From NCBI GenBank assembly GCA_905233695.1, contig CAJODN010000007.1:1-64000 (forward strand): a stretch of DNA of 64,000 nt. Reading direction: 5' to 3'. A model generated the notes under the pieces. It worked only from the letters and a program-made list of their open reading frames with translations. It was not told where the DNA came from and did not search any database. The translations under genes were made by a program, and so were the position numbers. The stretch is from an uncultured Lachnospiraceae bacterium. Its GTDB lineage: Bacteria > Bacillota > Clostridia > Lachnospirales > Lachnospiraceae. Position 1 is the first letter of the stretch. Every line of letters starts with the position of its first letter. This document shows, in pieces, positions 47,315 through 57,557 of this stretch.

Positions 47315-48304
47315 ATGAATAAGCGAATAAAGCTTGTTACAATTCTAATACTAATAATGTCACTCACACTTCTTACCGGATGTTCTATAAGTGATTTTCA
47401 TATATACGCTTCTTCCACAAGCGGTATAGGAAATGTATTTAAGATAGGACCCTATTCATGCAGTAAGAAAGAGTTCCGTGTATACCTATGCAATTACAAG
47501 AATCTATATGGTGTGTTTGATGAGTCTGAAATGGAAGATGAGAGTAGTGAGAAGCTTGTTGAAGGCGGACTTAAGTCGGCTGTACTTGAGCACTTAACTA
47601 AGGTGTATAGCCTTGCACTCTACGCACGAGATAACGACATTGAACTTACCAATGATGAAGAGAAGAATTGCGAGAAGGCGGCGGAAGAATATTACGATTC
47701 CCTTACGTCGGAAGACATAAGTTATATGGGGGTGTCTGAATCTGATATTGAGAAGATGTATAAGAGATACGCTCTTGCAGAAAAAGTCTATGTTCAACTT
47801 ATGAATTCCGTGGATGAAGAAGTGTCGGAAGATGAAGCAAGGATGATGGAAGCGGAAGTGATTTATGTAACTAATGAAGCGGATGCGGCAGCGGTTACAA
47901 AAGGTCTTCAGGAAGGTGCAACATTTACATCCCTTGCACAGAAGTATTCCAAGGCTGATAATATAGATGTTACATTCGGACGTCACAAGTATCCTAAGGA
48001 GGTTGATAAGGTAGTATTCAATATGGAGAACGGACAAGTATCCAATATGATTACAACCGAAGACGGATACTATTTCTTCAAGTGTATTAACAAGTATAAT
48101 AAAGAGCTTTCGGAGCAGAATAAGGTTAATGTAATAAGTGAGAGAAAGAATGAATTAGTTGAGGATATGATTAAGGATCATGAAGAAAAATACTATTCTC
48201 ATTTCAGTGAAAGTACATTGGAGAATCTGGTAGTTAATAAAAGCCCTGAAGTAAAAAGTGATTCTTTTTTTCAAGTACTGAATAAATATATAGCTTTTAA
48301 ATAG
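47315..48304 (+). CDS. Peptidylprolyl isomerase lipoprotein (PrsA/SurA-like)
   Basis: Lipobox LLTGCS; parvulin-like AEVIYVTNEADA..GATFTSLAQKYS...VVFNMENGQVSNMITTEDGYYFFK. Confidence 0.85.
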   Translation: MNKRIKLVTILILIMSLTLLTGCSISDFHIYASSTSGIGNVFKIGPYSCSKKEFRVYLCNYKNLYGVFDESEMEDESSEKLVEGGLKSAVLEHLTKVYSLALYARDNDIELTNDEEKNCEKAAEEYYDSLTSEDISYMGVSESDIEKMYKRYALAEKVYVQLMNSVDEEVSEDEARMMEAEVIYVTNEADAAAVTKGLQEGATFTSLAQKYSKADNIDVTFGRHKYPKEVDKVVFNMENGQVSNMITTEDGYYFFKCINKYNKELSEQNKVNVISERKNELVEDMIKDHEEKYYSHFSESTLENLVVNKSPEVKSDSFFQVLNKYIAFK

Positions 48305-48382
48305 TTTTATTTATTATGTAAATAGTTCAAAAAAGTTATAAAACATATAAAAAATTTTGTTGCAATTTTTTAATAAAATCTC

Positions 48383-48411
48383 TTGATTAAATTAACGATT
48401 GTCATTATAAT
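48383..48411 (+). promoter_or_regulatory. Promoter of the H1-like gene
   Basis: TTGATT-17-TATAAT. Confidence 0.65.
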
Positions 48412-48473
48412 AAACATTGTGAAAAATGAAAAAAAGATTACTCAATAATAATGTTGGAAGGAGATTATTAAAA

Positions 48474-48929
48474 ATGGCAGAAGCAACAAAGAAAGTAAAT
48501 GTTAAAGACGCAACAGCTAAGACAACAGCAACAACTACTGCTACAACTGCTAAGGCAACAACTACTTCTACAGCAACAGCTGCTAAGAAGACAACAACAG
48601 CTAAGAAGGCTGCAACAGCTAAGAAAGCAACAACAGCTAAGAAGGCTACAACAGCTAAGAAGACAGCTGCTAAGAAGACTACAGCTAAGAAGACAACAGC
48701 TAAGAAGTCTACAGCTAAGAAGGAAGCAGCAGAGAAGGCTTACATCCAATTTGCAGGTAAGGAATTTGAGACTGATACAGTAATCAAGATGTGCAAGGAT
48801 AACTTCAAGTCAGAGAACAAGAGAAAGACTGTTGATGAAATCAGAGTTTATGTTAACGTTGATGACAGCGCAGCTTACTATGTTGTTAAGAGTGGTAAGG
48901 ACTTAATCGAAGGTAAAGTTGTTCTTTAA
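48474..48929 (+). CDS. Histone H1-like Lys/Ala/Thr-rich protein with DUF6465-like C-terminus
   Basis: (T)AKK repeats, then KAYIQFAGKEFETDTVIKMCKDNFK..VYVNVDDSAAYYVV; ATG 48474 preceded by GGAAGGAG. Confidence 0.85.
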   Translation: MAEATKKVNVKDATAKTTATTTATTAKATTTSTATAAKKTTTAKKAATAKKATTAKKATTAKKTAAKKTTAKKTTAKKSTAKKEAAEKAYIQFAGKEFETDTVIKMCKDNFKSENKRKTVDEIRVYVNVDDSAAYYVVKSGKDLIEGKVVL

Positions 48930-48957
48930 GATTAATATAGAAAATGATTATTCAAGG

Positions 48958-48985
48958 CGGCTACGCAAATTGCGTAGCCGTTTTT
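48958..48985 (+). terminator. Intrinsic terminator
   Basis: CGGCTACGC-AAATT-GCGTAGCCG-TTTTT. Confidence 0.93.
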
Positions 48986-49080
48986 ATTGTTCAAAGTTTT
49001 GCTAAATAAACCTACCTTTATTGCATAAAATGGTTTATAATGATTTATAATAGTATGTTTGTGGAGAGTTAGGTTAAGCT

Positions 49081-51366
49081 ATGGCTAAGAGACTTGGGGT
49101 GGAAAACAGAGCATTTGCACATATGGTGATTGCCGGATGCTCGACTATTCTTATAGCAATTCTATTTACGTATCTTATCTACGGTGAGGTAATGAAGGCT
49201 CCCGATAATCAGCCGGATCTCAATCAGGTTCAATACCTTTCGAATTGGGTGGCTGACATTGACGGAGAAGAAGTCCCCGTGACGATTCCGGATTCAAAGG
49301 ATATGACCGGTCATGATAATGTTACGATCAAGACTCATATCGGTGATGTTCCGGCTGAGTACGATACACTGCTGGTCTGGAGTAAGGGGCAGAAGGTTGA
49401 AGCATATTGTAACGGTGAATTGTTCTATGTGTATGATCCCGATTCGGCAGATTCCTTTGGCGCCAACAGTACATATATCTATGTATTTATGGATCTTCCC
49501 GATAATATCAGTAATAGTGAAATTGCGCTTAAATACAGTGCGGTACTTGAAAATGATGCCGGTAAGATTGGCGATGTATTAATAGGACGGCGTGCGCCCT
49601 GTCTAATCCAAGTTGTAAAGGCGAATCAGTTGGAATTGTTCTTGGGGTTATTCGTAATACTTATAGGACTTGTGGAATTGATTCTGTCTATCGCACTACA
49701 CCTTTTCACCAAGAGAGATGTGGCGTTATTCTATCAGGCGGGAGCCGTTGTCACTTTGGGCTTTTGGGTTGTAAGCAATAGCCGTGCCAGACAGTTTATC
49801 TATCCGAATGCCTCCATTATAAGAGATTGTGCATTCTTGGTACTCCCGCTGATTGCCATATGTTTCTCTGTATATGTGGATATTATTCAGAAAGAGAGAT
49901 ATCACAATATGTATATGATTATTGTGATAGCATCAATTGTTGATTTTCTTGTTATATCCGGGCTTAATTATTCGAATATTCTTGCTTTCTCAGAATCAAG
50001 AATGGGCTCGCTTGTTGTACTCGGCATTACGGTGCTTACAATTGTAGTCACGATGGTATATGATATTTTCAAGAGAAAGGATAAGTCATATATTCTTGTG
50101 GCAATAGGACTTTTGTCTCTTGCAATATGCGGTATAATTCAGCTTGTGATGGAGAGTACTTTGAAGCTCTCTGTTATATCCGGTACGGCTATTTCTCTTG
50201 GACTGATTATTCTGGTTGTATTCGGCCTTCTCTTTACGGTTAAGCAGATTAGTCAGCTTGATAGTGACAGAATAAAAGCCATTGATAAGGTTGAGTATCT
50301 CTCAAGAACTTCCATGGAGGCGCTTGCGAAGACAGTGGACGCCAAGGACAGATATACATCAGGTCATTCCATTCGTGTTGCTGAAGTATCTTGCACACTG
50401 GCAAAGGAGCTTGGCTGGAACGATGATGAGATACTTGACTTAAGATTCCAGGGTATGATGCATGATATAGGTAAGATTGGTGTGCCCGATACCGTGCTTA
50501 ATAAACCGGGACGTCTTACCAATATTGAGTTCGAACTTATTCAATCCCATACTGTTGTGGGAAGTGAGATTCTTAAGAATGTAACATCGATTCCCGAAGT
50601 TGAGAATGTTGCAAGACACCATCATGAGAGATATGACGGTCACGGTTATCCGGATCACTTGAAGGGTGAAGAGATACCGATAAGTGCCAGAATTGTAGGA
50701 ATTGCAGATGCGTATGATGCCATGAATTCCGACCGTGTATATCGTAAGGCGCTTCCTAAGAAGGTTATAAGAGAAGAGATAATTAAGGGTAAGGGATCCC
50801 AGTTTGATCCGGAGCTTGTTGATGTGTTTATTAAGCTTTTCGATGAAGATAAGCTTGATGTAAAGGAAGATACGGAATCATACATTAAGAGAAAAGACGA
50901 CGCATTTGACTCGACCGATTTTTCGGCCGAGGTTAATAAAGAGATCAACTCGATTCTTGAAGACTATGATGTTACCGATATCGAGAGAGTGAAGCTTGGT
51001 GAGATAGTAAGATTCCTCCGTAGGCTTCGTGATGAATATTATAAGTACTTCCAGGTTATTGTGTTCTCGGTTAGACCGATAGATGAAGATTTGGTCAATG
51101 AGGAGTATATGGTTAAATCCGTAGAGAGTATGGAGCTTGCCATCAAGAAGTCCGTAAGAGATAAAGACATATCGGTGCGTTACAGTAAGACGCAGTTTAT
51201 GGTTGTACTATTCGATGCAAACCCTGACAATATAGGCCTCGTTGTACAGAGAATTCTTCTTGATTTCTATAAGCTATTTGATGCAAGTGTGCTTGATATA
51301 TCTTATAAGGTGGTTGACCTTGACGAAGATTATAATACAGGAATTACTAAGGTAGAAGAAGCTTAA
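49081..51366 (+). CDS. Membrane HD-GYP protein with C-terminal degenerate GGDEF-like segment
   Basis: Multi-TM N-terminus; DAKDRYTSGHSIRVAEVS, MHDIGKIGVPD, HHERYDGHGYPD, DAYDAMNSDRVYR; C-terminal SVRYSKTQFMVVLFD. Confidence 0.92.
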   Translation: MAKRLGVENRAFAHMVIAGCSTILIAILFTYLIYGEVMKAPDNQPDLNQVQYLSNWVADIDGEEVPVTIPDSKDMTGHDNVTIKTHIGDVPAEYDTLLVWSKGQKVEAYCNGELFYVYDPDSADSFGANSTYIYVFMDLPDNISNSEIALKYSAVLENDAGKIGDVLIGRRAPCLIQVVKANQLELFLGLFVILIGLVELILSIALHLFTKRDVALFYQAGAVVTLGFWVVSNSRARQFIYPNASIIRDCAFLVLPLIAICFSVYVDIIQKERYHNMYMIIVIASIVDFLVISGLNYSNILAFSESRMGSLVVLGITVLTIVVTMVYDIFKRKDKSYILVAIGLLSLAICGIIQLVMESTLKLSVISGTAISLGLIILVVFGLLFTVKQISQLDSDRIKAIDKVEYLSRTSMEALAKTVDAKDRYTSGHSIRVAEVSCTLAKELGWNDDEILDLRFQGMMHDIGKIGVPDTVLNKPGRLTNIEFELIQSHTVVGSEILKNVTSIPEVENVARHHHERYDGHGYPDHLKGEEIPISARIVGIADAYDAMNSDRVYRKALPKKVIREEIIKGKGSQFDPELVDVFIKLFDEDKLDVKEDTESYIKRKDDAFDSTDFSAEVNKEINSILEDYDVTDIERVKLGEIVRFLRRLRDEYYKYFQVIVFSVRPIDEDLVNEEYMVKSVESMELAIKKSVRDKDISVRYSKTQFMVVLFDANPDNIGLVVQRILLDFYKLFDASVLDISYKVVDLDEDYNTGITKVEEA

Positions 51367-51400
51367 TAGGTTAGAAGCATTATTAATATATTTGCATATT

Positions 51401-51446
51401 ATAAGACCCTCTATTATGACGAAAACGTCATAACAGAAGGTCTTAT
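51401..51446. terminator. Bidirectional terminator-like hairpin between HD-GYP gene and htpG
   Basis: ATAAGACC..TTATGACGAAAACGTCATAA..GGTCTTAT. Confidence 0.75.
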
Positions 51447-51467
51447 TATTGTTCCGGTATCCTACAG

Positions 51468-53570
51468 CTACTTAGTAAGCATCATCATTATGTCATTACT
51501 TCTCTTAATGAATTCTGTCATTTCTTCAGGGCTAAGCGGAGCATTGGCCATGCTTGCAAGGTCATAAGTTTGCTTACAGAACAGATCCACATTTTCCCCA
51601 TCCTTATTATTAAGGATATACTGAACAAGTTCGTTATTGGCATTAAGGACAAGAGTTGAAGCTGTAGGGAATGCATCTTCTCCCATGCCGTACATATTGT
51701 ACATCCGCATCATGTCCTTCATACGTCTGCTTTCCTCGCTTACTGTAAGCATAGAAGCCACGTCCTTGTTCTTGAACTTCGCAACCTTAACTTCAAGCTG
51801 GTCGTTTGATAATGCTTTCTTGAAGATTTCGCTTAGAGATTTTTCTTCATCGTTTAATTCATCATCGCCGGTCTCTTCGACAAGTGAATCAGTAACGTCG
51901 GCATCAATTCTCTGGAACTTATAAGTCTCGTTACGTTGCTCAAGCTGTGAGATAAATGATGTATCAATGCTGTGATCTAAGATTACAGCGTTCATACCTT
52001 GTTCTTTGAACATCTTGATGTATTGACCTTGCTGTTCCTTATCGGTTACGTAGTATACAACGGTTCTTGTGTCCTCGGGCTCAGCATTTTCATCAGGAGT
52101 ATCTTCCTTCTTAGAAGAGTCATCCTCATCTACAACTTCGGCATCAACCTTGTTGCCGTCCTCATCGGTGACATCTGCTTCTTCCTTTTCTTCTTTGACG
52201 AGGAGGTCGGGAAGAGTAATGTATTTATCTTCAATATCCTTGAAGAGAATATAATCGTTCATGCGGTCGCAGAACTTGTCATCCTTAAGGCAACCGAACT
52301 TGATGAAGGGACTAATGTCATCCCAGTATTTCTCATAATCTTCCTTCTCGGTCTTGCACATTCCCGCAAGCTTATCCGCAACCTTCTTAGAGATGTAATC
52401 CTGAATCTTTTTAACGAATCCGTCGTTTTGAAGAGCAGAACGAGAGACATTAAGAGGAAGATCCGGACAGTCAATAACACCCTTAAGAAGCATTAAGTAT
52501 TCGGGAATTACTTCTTTAATGTTGTCTGCAACGAATACCTGGTTATTATATAATTTGATTGTTCCTTCAATTGAGTCATATTCCATATTAATCTTAGGGA
52601 AATATAATATTCCCTTAAGGTTGAATGGATAATCCATATTAAGGTGAATCCAGAAGAGTGGCTCCTTAAAGTCTGCGAACACATCGCGGAAGAATTTCTT
52701 ATATTCCTCTTCGGTGCAGTCATTAGGATGCTTAGCCCAGAGAGGATTAGTGTCGTTAAGCGGAACGGGACGCTTAACAATCTTAAGCTTATCCTTGGCA
52801 GGAGATACTTCTACCTTTTCTTTCTTGCCGTCTTCGTTTTCCTTCTCTTCGTACTTGGCTTCTTCATGGATTTCTTCGATAACCGTATCGGTGTCAAGCT
52901 TGTCCTCTACGTCGATTTCTTCATATTCTTCCTCTGCATTTGCTTTGGTAAGATAGATTTCTGTCGGCATGAATGAACAGTACTTCTCGATTACTTCCCT
53001 TGCCCTGTATTCGTTGGCGAATTCAAGAGAATCTTCATTTAAGAAGAGGGTAATCTTGGTTCCCACCTTGTCATAGATACCGTCCTTCATATCGAATTCC
53101 GTTCCGCCATCGCATTCCCAGTGAACGGCAGATGCGCCCTTCTGATATGAGAGTGAGTCGATATGTACGGCGTCCGCAACCATAAATGCAGAGTAGAAGC
53201 CGAGACCGAAATGTCCGATTATCTGATCTTCATTGGCCTTGTCCTTATATTTCTCGAGGAAATCAGTTGCACCGGAGAAGGCAATCTGATTAATGTATTC
53301 ATCAACTTCGTCGGCTGTCATACCGAGACCGTTATCGATAAATGTCATTGTCTTATCTTCCGGATTAACGATTATCTCTATCTTAGGCTTGTAATCATCA
53401 GGGAGCTCATATTCTCCCATAAGGTCTAATTTCTTAAGCTTCGTAATTGCGTCACAACCGTTAGACACAAGCTCTCTTACGAATATGTCATGGTCTGAAT
53501 ATAACCATTTTTTGATTACCGGGAAAATGTTTTCACTGGTAATTGATAGATTTCCATGTTTTTCACTCAT
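51468..53570 (-). CDS. htpG: Molecular chaperone HtpG (Hsp90)
   Basis: FVRELVSNGCDAITKL, DNGLGMT, GHFGLGFYSAFMVAD; two acidic/charged insertions. Confidence 0.96.
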   Translation of the reverse strand: MSEKHGNLSITSENIFPVIKKWLYSDHDIFVRELVSNGCDAITKLKKLDLMGEYELPDDYKPKIEIIVNPEDKTMTFIDNGLGMTADEVDEYINQIAFSGATDFLEKYKDKANEDQIIGHFGLGFYSAFMVADAVHIDSLSYQKGASAVHWECDGGTEFDMKDGIYDKVGTKITLFLNEDSLEFANEYRAREVIEKYCSFMPTEIYLTKANAEEEYEEIDVEDKLDTDTVIEEIHEEAKYEEKENEDGKKEKVEVSPAKDKLKIVKRPVPLNDTNPLWAKHPNDCTEEEYKKFFRDVFADFKEPLFWIHLNMDYPFNLKGILYFPKINMEYDSIEGTIKLYNNQVFVADNIKEVIPEYLMLLKGVIDCPDLPLNVSRSALQNDGFVKKIQDYISKKVADKLAGMCKTEKEDYEKYWDDISPFIKFGCLKDDKFCDRMNDYILFKDIEDKYITLPDLLVKEEKEEADVTDEDGNKVDAEVVDEDDSSKKEDTPDENAEPEDTRTVVYYVTDKEQQGQYIKMFKEQGMNAVILDHSIDTSFISQLEQRNETYKFQRIDADVTDSLVEETGDDELNDEEKSLSEIFKKALSNDQLEVKVAKFKNKDVASMLTVSEESRRMKDMMRMYNMYGMGEDAFPTASTLVLNANNELVQYILNNKDGENVDLFCKQTYDLASMANAPLSPEEMTEFIKRSNDIMMMLTK

Positions 53571-53593
53571 AGTAATTCACTCCTTTTCGTGTA

Positions 53594-53620
53594 TTAGCAC
53601 TCCTAAAATATGAGTGCTAA
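53594..53620. promoter_or_regulatory. CIRCE element (HrcA operator) upstream of htpG
   Basis: TTAGCACTC-N9-GAGTGCTAA, perfect match. Confidence 0.97.
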
Positions 53621-53833
53621 CAAGTATAATATCCTATTATTTATTTGTTGTCAAGTGCCGATATGCTTATACATTGATTAGATTACTGATTTTGGCGACT
53701 CAAACCATAAAAAATGTGTAAAAAATATGAAATATTTTCGTTATACTATTGTAATAATTTAACATTTCCGTTAAAATGTTGGTGCAGACATTAGAATCTT
53801 CTACTAATATTCGTTATAAGTAGGAGAGAGTTT

Positions 53834-54424
53834 ATGAAAAGAAAATTTAATATTTGTCTATTTTTGTTAATATTTATCCTGTCACTAACGGCATGCTCTA
53901 AGAGTTCTTATCTGCAGAATGACAATAATTCTACTGAGACAAAGGAAGACAGTTCTTCTAAGGATAGCAAGAGTAACTCGACTAAGAGTAATTCTACGAA
54001 GAGTTCGTCGGGGAAATGTTATGTGCAAATATCCGGTGCCGTTAATAAGCCCGGAGTATATGAGCTTGAAGGCGATGTGAGGATGTTTCAGGTAATTCTG
54101 ATGGCAGGCGGACTGAGAGAGGATGCCGATGAGGGATCGCTTAATCAAGCGGGTAAGGTAAACGACGGACAGAAGATAGTTGTTATGACTAAGGAAGAGG
54201 CTGCTCTTATGGCAGAGAACAGCGCATCGGACGGTAAAGTTGACATTAATACCGCAGATGAGACGACACTTATGACACTTCCCGGTATCGGTGAGTCAAA
54301 GGCGCAGTCCATTATAAAGTACCGTGAGACTAACGGACCATTTGGTAGTCCTGAGGATATTAAGAACATTTCCGGAATAAAGGATGGGGTATATAACAAA
54401 ATATCGGATAAGATTAAAGTGTAG
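53834..54424 (+). CDS. comEA: ComEA-like DNA-binding protein (SLBB + helix-hairpin-helix)
   Basis: Lipobox LTACS, VQISGAVNKPGVYEL, VDINTADETTLMTLPGIGESKAQSIIKYRETNGPF. Confidence 0.92.
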   Translation: MKRKFNICLFLLIFILSLTACSKSSYLQNDNNSTETKEDSSSKDSKSNSTKSNSTKSSSGKCYVQISGAVNKPGVYELEGDVRMFQVILMAGGLREDADEGSLNQAGKVNDGQKIVVMTKEEAALMAENSASDGKVDINTADETTLMTLPGIGESKAQSIIKYRETNGPFGSPEDIKNISGIKDGVYNKISDKIKV

Positions 54425-54461
54425 TATTAAATAGTATTTCATGAGGAAGGTTTTATTGGAA

Positions 54462-55154
54462 ATGTCGAAGAGAGTACTTGTAGTTGATGATGAGAAGTTA
54501 ATTGTTAAGGGAATAAAGTTCTCGCTTGAGCAGGATGATATGGAGGTTGACTGTGCATATGACGGCCAGGAAGCTTTGGATCTGGCCAAGAAGACAGAAT
54601 ATGATATGGTCCTTCTTGATATTATGCTCCCCAAGATGGATGGTTTCGAGGTATGTCAGCGAATCAGAGAGTTCTCCAACATGCCTATCGTAATGCTGAC
54701 CGCTAAGGGAGAGGATATGGATAAGATTCTCGGACTCGAGTACGGGGCAGACGATTATATTACGAAACCTTTTAATATCTTAGAGGTTAAAGCGAGGATC
54801 AAGGCAATTATGCGTCGTACGAGCGTTATCGACGACGATTCTCTTGTGGTGGGTGATGTTATTAACAGCGGAGATTTGTCTATTGATATACAAGGAAGAG
54901 GACTTAAGGTGCTCGGCAACGAGGTTAATCTTACGTCCAAGGAATTCGATATGCTTCTTCTTCTCGTCAACAGTCCGGGCAAGGTATACAGCAGGGATAC
55001 TCTTCTTACAACAATCTGGGGCGACGATTACCCGGGTGATGAGAGAACTGTTGATGTACATATAAGACGTCTTCGTGAGAAAATCGAACCTAATCCCAAA
55101 GATCCAAGATATATTCATACAAAGTGGGGGCTGGGATATTTTTATAAGGAGTGA
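54462..55154 (+). CDS. OmpR-family response regulator
   Basis: VLVVDDEKLI, LLDIMLPKMDG, LTAKG, winged-helix TVDVHIRRLREKIE. Confidence 0.95.
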   Translation: MSKRVLVVDDEKLIVKGIKFSLEQDDMEVDCAYDGQEALDLAKKTEYDMVLLDIMLPKMDGFEVCQRIREFSNMPIVMLTAKGEDMDKILGLEYGADDYITKPFNILEVKARIKAIMRRTSVIDDDSLVVGDVINSGDLSIDIQGRGLKVLGNEVNLTSKEFDMLLLLVNSPGKVYSRDTLLTTIWGDDYPGDERTVDVHIRRLREKIEPNPKDPRYIHTKWGLGYFYKE

Positions 55155-55164
55155 TTGTTTGTAG

Positions 55165-56610
55165 ATGTTTGACTTTTTGTATAAGGCTTTTTATAGATTA
55201 AATGTCAAAATACTTGTCTTAGTATGTCTTTCTGCAATCATTCCGATTATTATATTATCTGTTATAGTAGATATTGCATATGCCAATAGGAGCATAGAAT
55301 CGGAGTGTAAGAATCTCTATGCCAAATCCGAGGTGTTGGCAAAGCAGATTGTTACAAGCGGTTATTTCGAGGATCAATCTGATATTACGATGGATACAAG
55401 GCTTGATGAGATGTCTCAGCTAATAGACGGTCGTGTAATCCTTACTAATTCTTCTCTTCGTATAGTCTACGATTCCTATTCCCGTGACAATGACAAGATT
55501 TTCCTTTGGGAAAATGTTACTAAAAGCGCCTACGGTGAAGAACTATCTTATTATGATAAAGATACGGGAATATTAACTACCACAATTCCCGTAACATTTA
55601 TTAATGATGAGGGCGATATAGAGGTTGCCGGAGTGCTTCTTGCCTCGGGAGAATTTAAATTTATTGACGATAACCTCAGGCATATTATTGCGCTTGAAGC
55701 TATTATTGTATTTATGGTAACGGTACTCTCTATCGTTGTCGGAATGATATTGGGAGGAAGTTTTTCTTCGCCTATTAATGAAGCGTCAAAGCAATTTGAT
55801 AAGGGTGTAAAAGGCGGCGAGATCGGTGAGATTAATGTTACGGGTTATACGGAGATAGAAGACTTGTCTCTTAGATTTAATTCTTATGTAAGCAGGATGG
55901 AGACTATTGATAAGTCAAGGCAGGAATTCGTATCCAATGTCAGCCATGAGCTTAAGACACCGCTTACATCAATGAAGGTTCTTGCTGATTCTCTTGTTGC
56001 CATGGGAGATGCACCTGTAGAGTTATATCAGGAATTTATGAATGATATTGCAGACGAAATCGATAGAGAGACGGGTATTATAGAAGACCTTCTTGCCATG
56101 GTAAGAATGGATAAGTCTAACGCAAGTCTTAATATAGAAAATGTTAATATCAACGAGCTTACTGAACAGATTCTTAAGCGTCTTCGCCCTATTGCGGAGA
56201 AGCAGGAGGTAGAATTGGTTCTTGAGAGCTTCAGACCGATTAACGCCGAGGTGGATAAGGTGAAGCTTTCTCTTGCCATTTCCAATCTTATTGAAAACGG
56301 AATTAAATACAATAATCCCGGGGGATTTGTACACATTTCCCTTAATTCGGATCATCAGTATTTCTATATCAAGGTTGAGGATTCGGGAATGGGAATTCCG
56401 AAGGAGTCACTTGATATGATATTCGAGCGCTTCTACAGAGTTGATAAGTCACACAGCCGTGAGATTGGCGGAACGGGACTCGGTCTTGCAATTACTCATA
56501 TGGCAATTCTTATGCATAGCGGAGAGATTAAGGTTGATTCGGTTGTCGGCGAAGGAACAACATTTGACGTAAGAATTCCTTTGGTTCATATAGAAGGGGA
56601 GAGTAGCTAA
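55165..56610 (+). CDS. Sensor histidine kinase
   Basis: Two TMs, HAMP-like segment, FVSNVSHELKTPLTSMK, NLIENGIKYN, GTGLGLAI. Confidence 0.95.
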   Translation: MFDFLYKAFYRLNVKILVLVCLSAIIPIIILSVIVDIAYANRSIESECKNLYAKSEVLAKQIVTSGYFEDQSDITMDTRLDEMSQLIDGRVILTNSSLRIVYDSYSRDNDKIFLWENVTKSAYGEELSYYDKDTGILTTTIPVTFINDEGDIEVAGVLLASGEFKFIDDNLRHIIALEAIIVFMVTVLSIVVGMILGGSFSSPINEASKQFDKGVKGGEIGEINVTGYTEIEDLSLRFNSYVSRMETIDKSRQEFVSNVSHELKTPLTSMKVLADSLVAMGDAPVELYQEFMNDIADEIDRETGIIEDLLAMVRMDKSNASLNIENVNINELTEQILKRLRPIAEKQEVELVLESFRPINAEVDKVKLSLAISNLIENGIKYNNPGGFVHISLNSDHQYFYIKVEDSGMGIPKESLDMIFERFYRVDKSHSREIGGTGLGLAITHMAILMHSGEIKVDSVVGEGTTFDVRIPLVHIEGESS

Positions 56611-56612
56611 CT

Positions 56613-57539
56613 GTGAAGAAGAGATTAATATGTATTGTCTTAATCGGAATACTTTGCGTGTCAGTTCTTGCGGGATGCGGGAATGACGATGGACGAAAGT
56701 ATGATGTATATTATCTTAATATAGAGAAGACAGCCCTCGTCACTAAGAGCGTTAAGATAGAAAGCACGAAGGTCGACGACGTTATTGAGGAATTGCTTCG
56801 ATATCTTACTACTGATACGGAATCTACCGAGTATATTAAGCCGATTCCGGCTGATGTTAAGGTTCGCGATTGCAAGCTTGACAGGGGTGAACTTAAGATT
56901 GAATTTAGTCCCGAATATAATGATTTAAAGGGGCTTAAAGAAGTGCTTACAAGGTCTGCCGTTGCCAAGACTATGCTACAGGTGGAAGGTGTTAATAAGG
57001 TCTCATTCTATGTGTCAGGTGTACCGCTTATCGGTGATGATGGAAATGTTACCGTGGCCTATACAGATGATAGCTTTATCGATGATTACGGTGATGAATC
57101 GGGATTCAAGGAAAGTAAAGAGTTGACACTGTATTACGCAACAGAAGATGGCGATAATCTTATATGCGAGAAAAAAATCGTAGAACTTGATGAAAGAGTT
57201 CCGCTTGCCAATGCTGTTCTTGACTACTTAAGAAAGAAGCCGGAAACCGACGGCGCTAAGGTGCCAATACCGGACGATACGAAGATACTCTATACATCAG
57301 TATCTGACGGTGTGTGCTATGTAACGCTTGATTCGACACTGCTTACGGAGAAACCGGACATTTCAAGTAAGGCGATTATATACTCGATTGTTAATTCCCT
57401 GTGTGATTCGGCAGATGTTAAGTCGGTTGTGATCAAGACCGGTAATATTAATGATGCAACACAGAAGGACTATCTCGACATATCCGGAACTTATGTCGGC
57501 GATAAAACGATGGTTGTGCAGACGAAGACTTATTATTGA
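56613..57539 (+). CDS. GerMN-domain lipoprotein (GTG start)
   Basis: Lipobox VLAGCG; two GerMN-like halves (YYLNIEKTALV.., LYYATEDGDNLI..). Confidence 0.85.
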   Translation: MKKRLICIVLIGILCVSVLAGCGNDDGRKYDVYYLNIEKTALVTKSVKIESTKVDDVIEELLRYLTTDTESTEYIKPIPADVKVRDCKLDRGELKIEFSPEYNDLKGLKEVLTRSAVAKTMLQVEGVNKVSFYVSGVPLIGDDGNVTVAYTDDSFIDDYGDESGFKESKELTLYYATEDGDNLICEKKIVELDERVPLANAVLDYLRKKPETDGAKVPIPDDTKILYTSVSDGVCYVTLDSTLLTEKPDISSKAIIYSIVNSLCDSADVKSVVIKTGNINDATQKDYLDISGTYVGDKTMVVQTKTYY

Positions 57540-57557
57540 ATAAATTAAGAAGGTGAT

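Noticed and set aside
48468-48749. Minus-strand Cys/Leu/Ser-rich 93-aa ORF and + strand Gln/Leu-rich 94-aa ORF
   Set aside because: Alternative-frame shadows of the ACAGCTAAGAAG repeat coding for the AKK tail.
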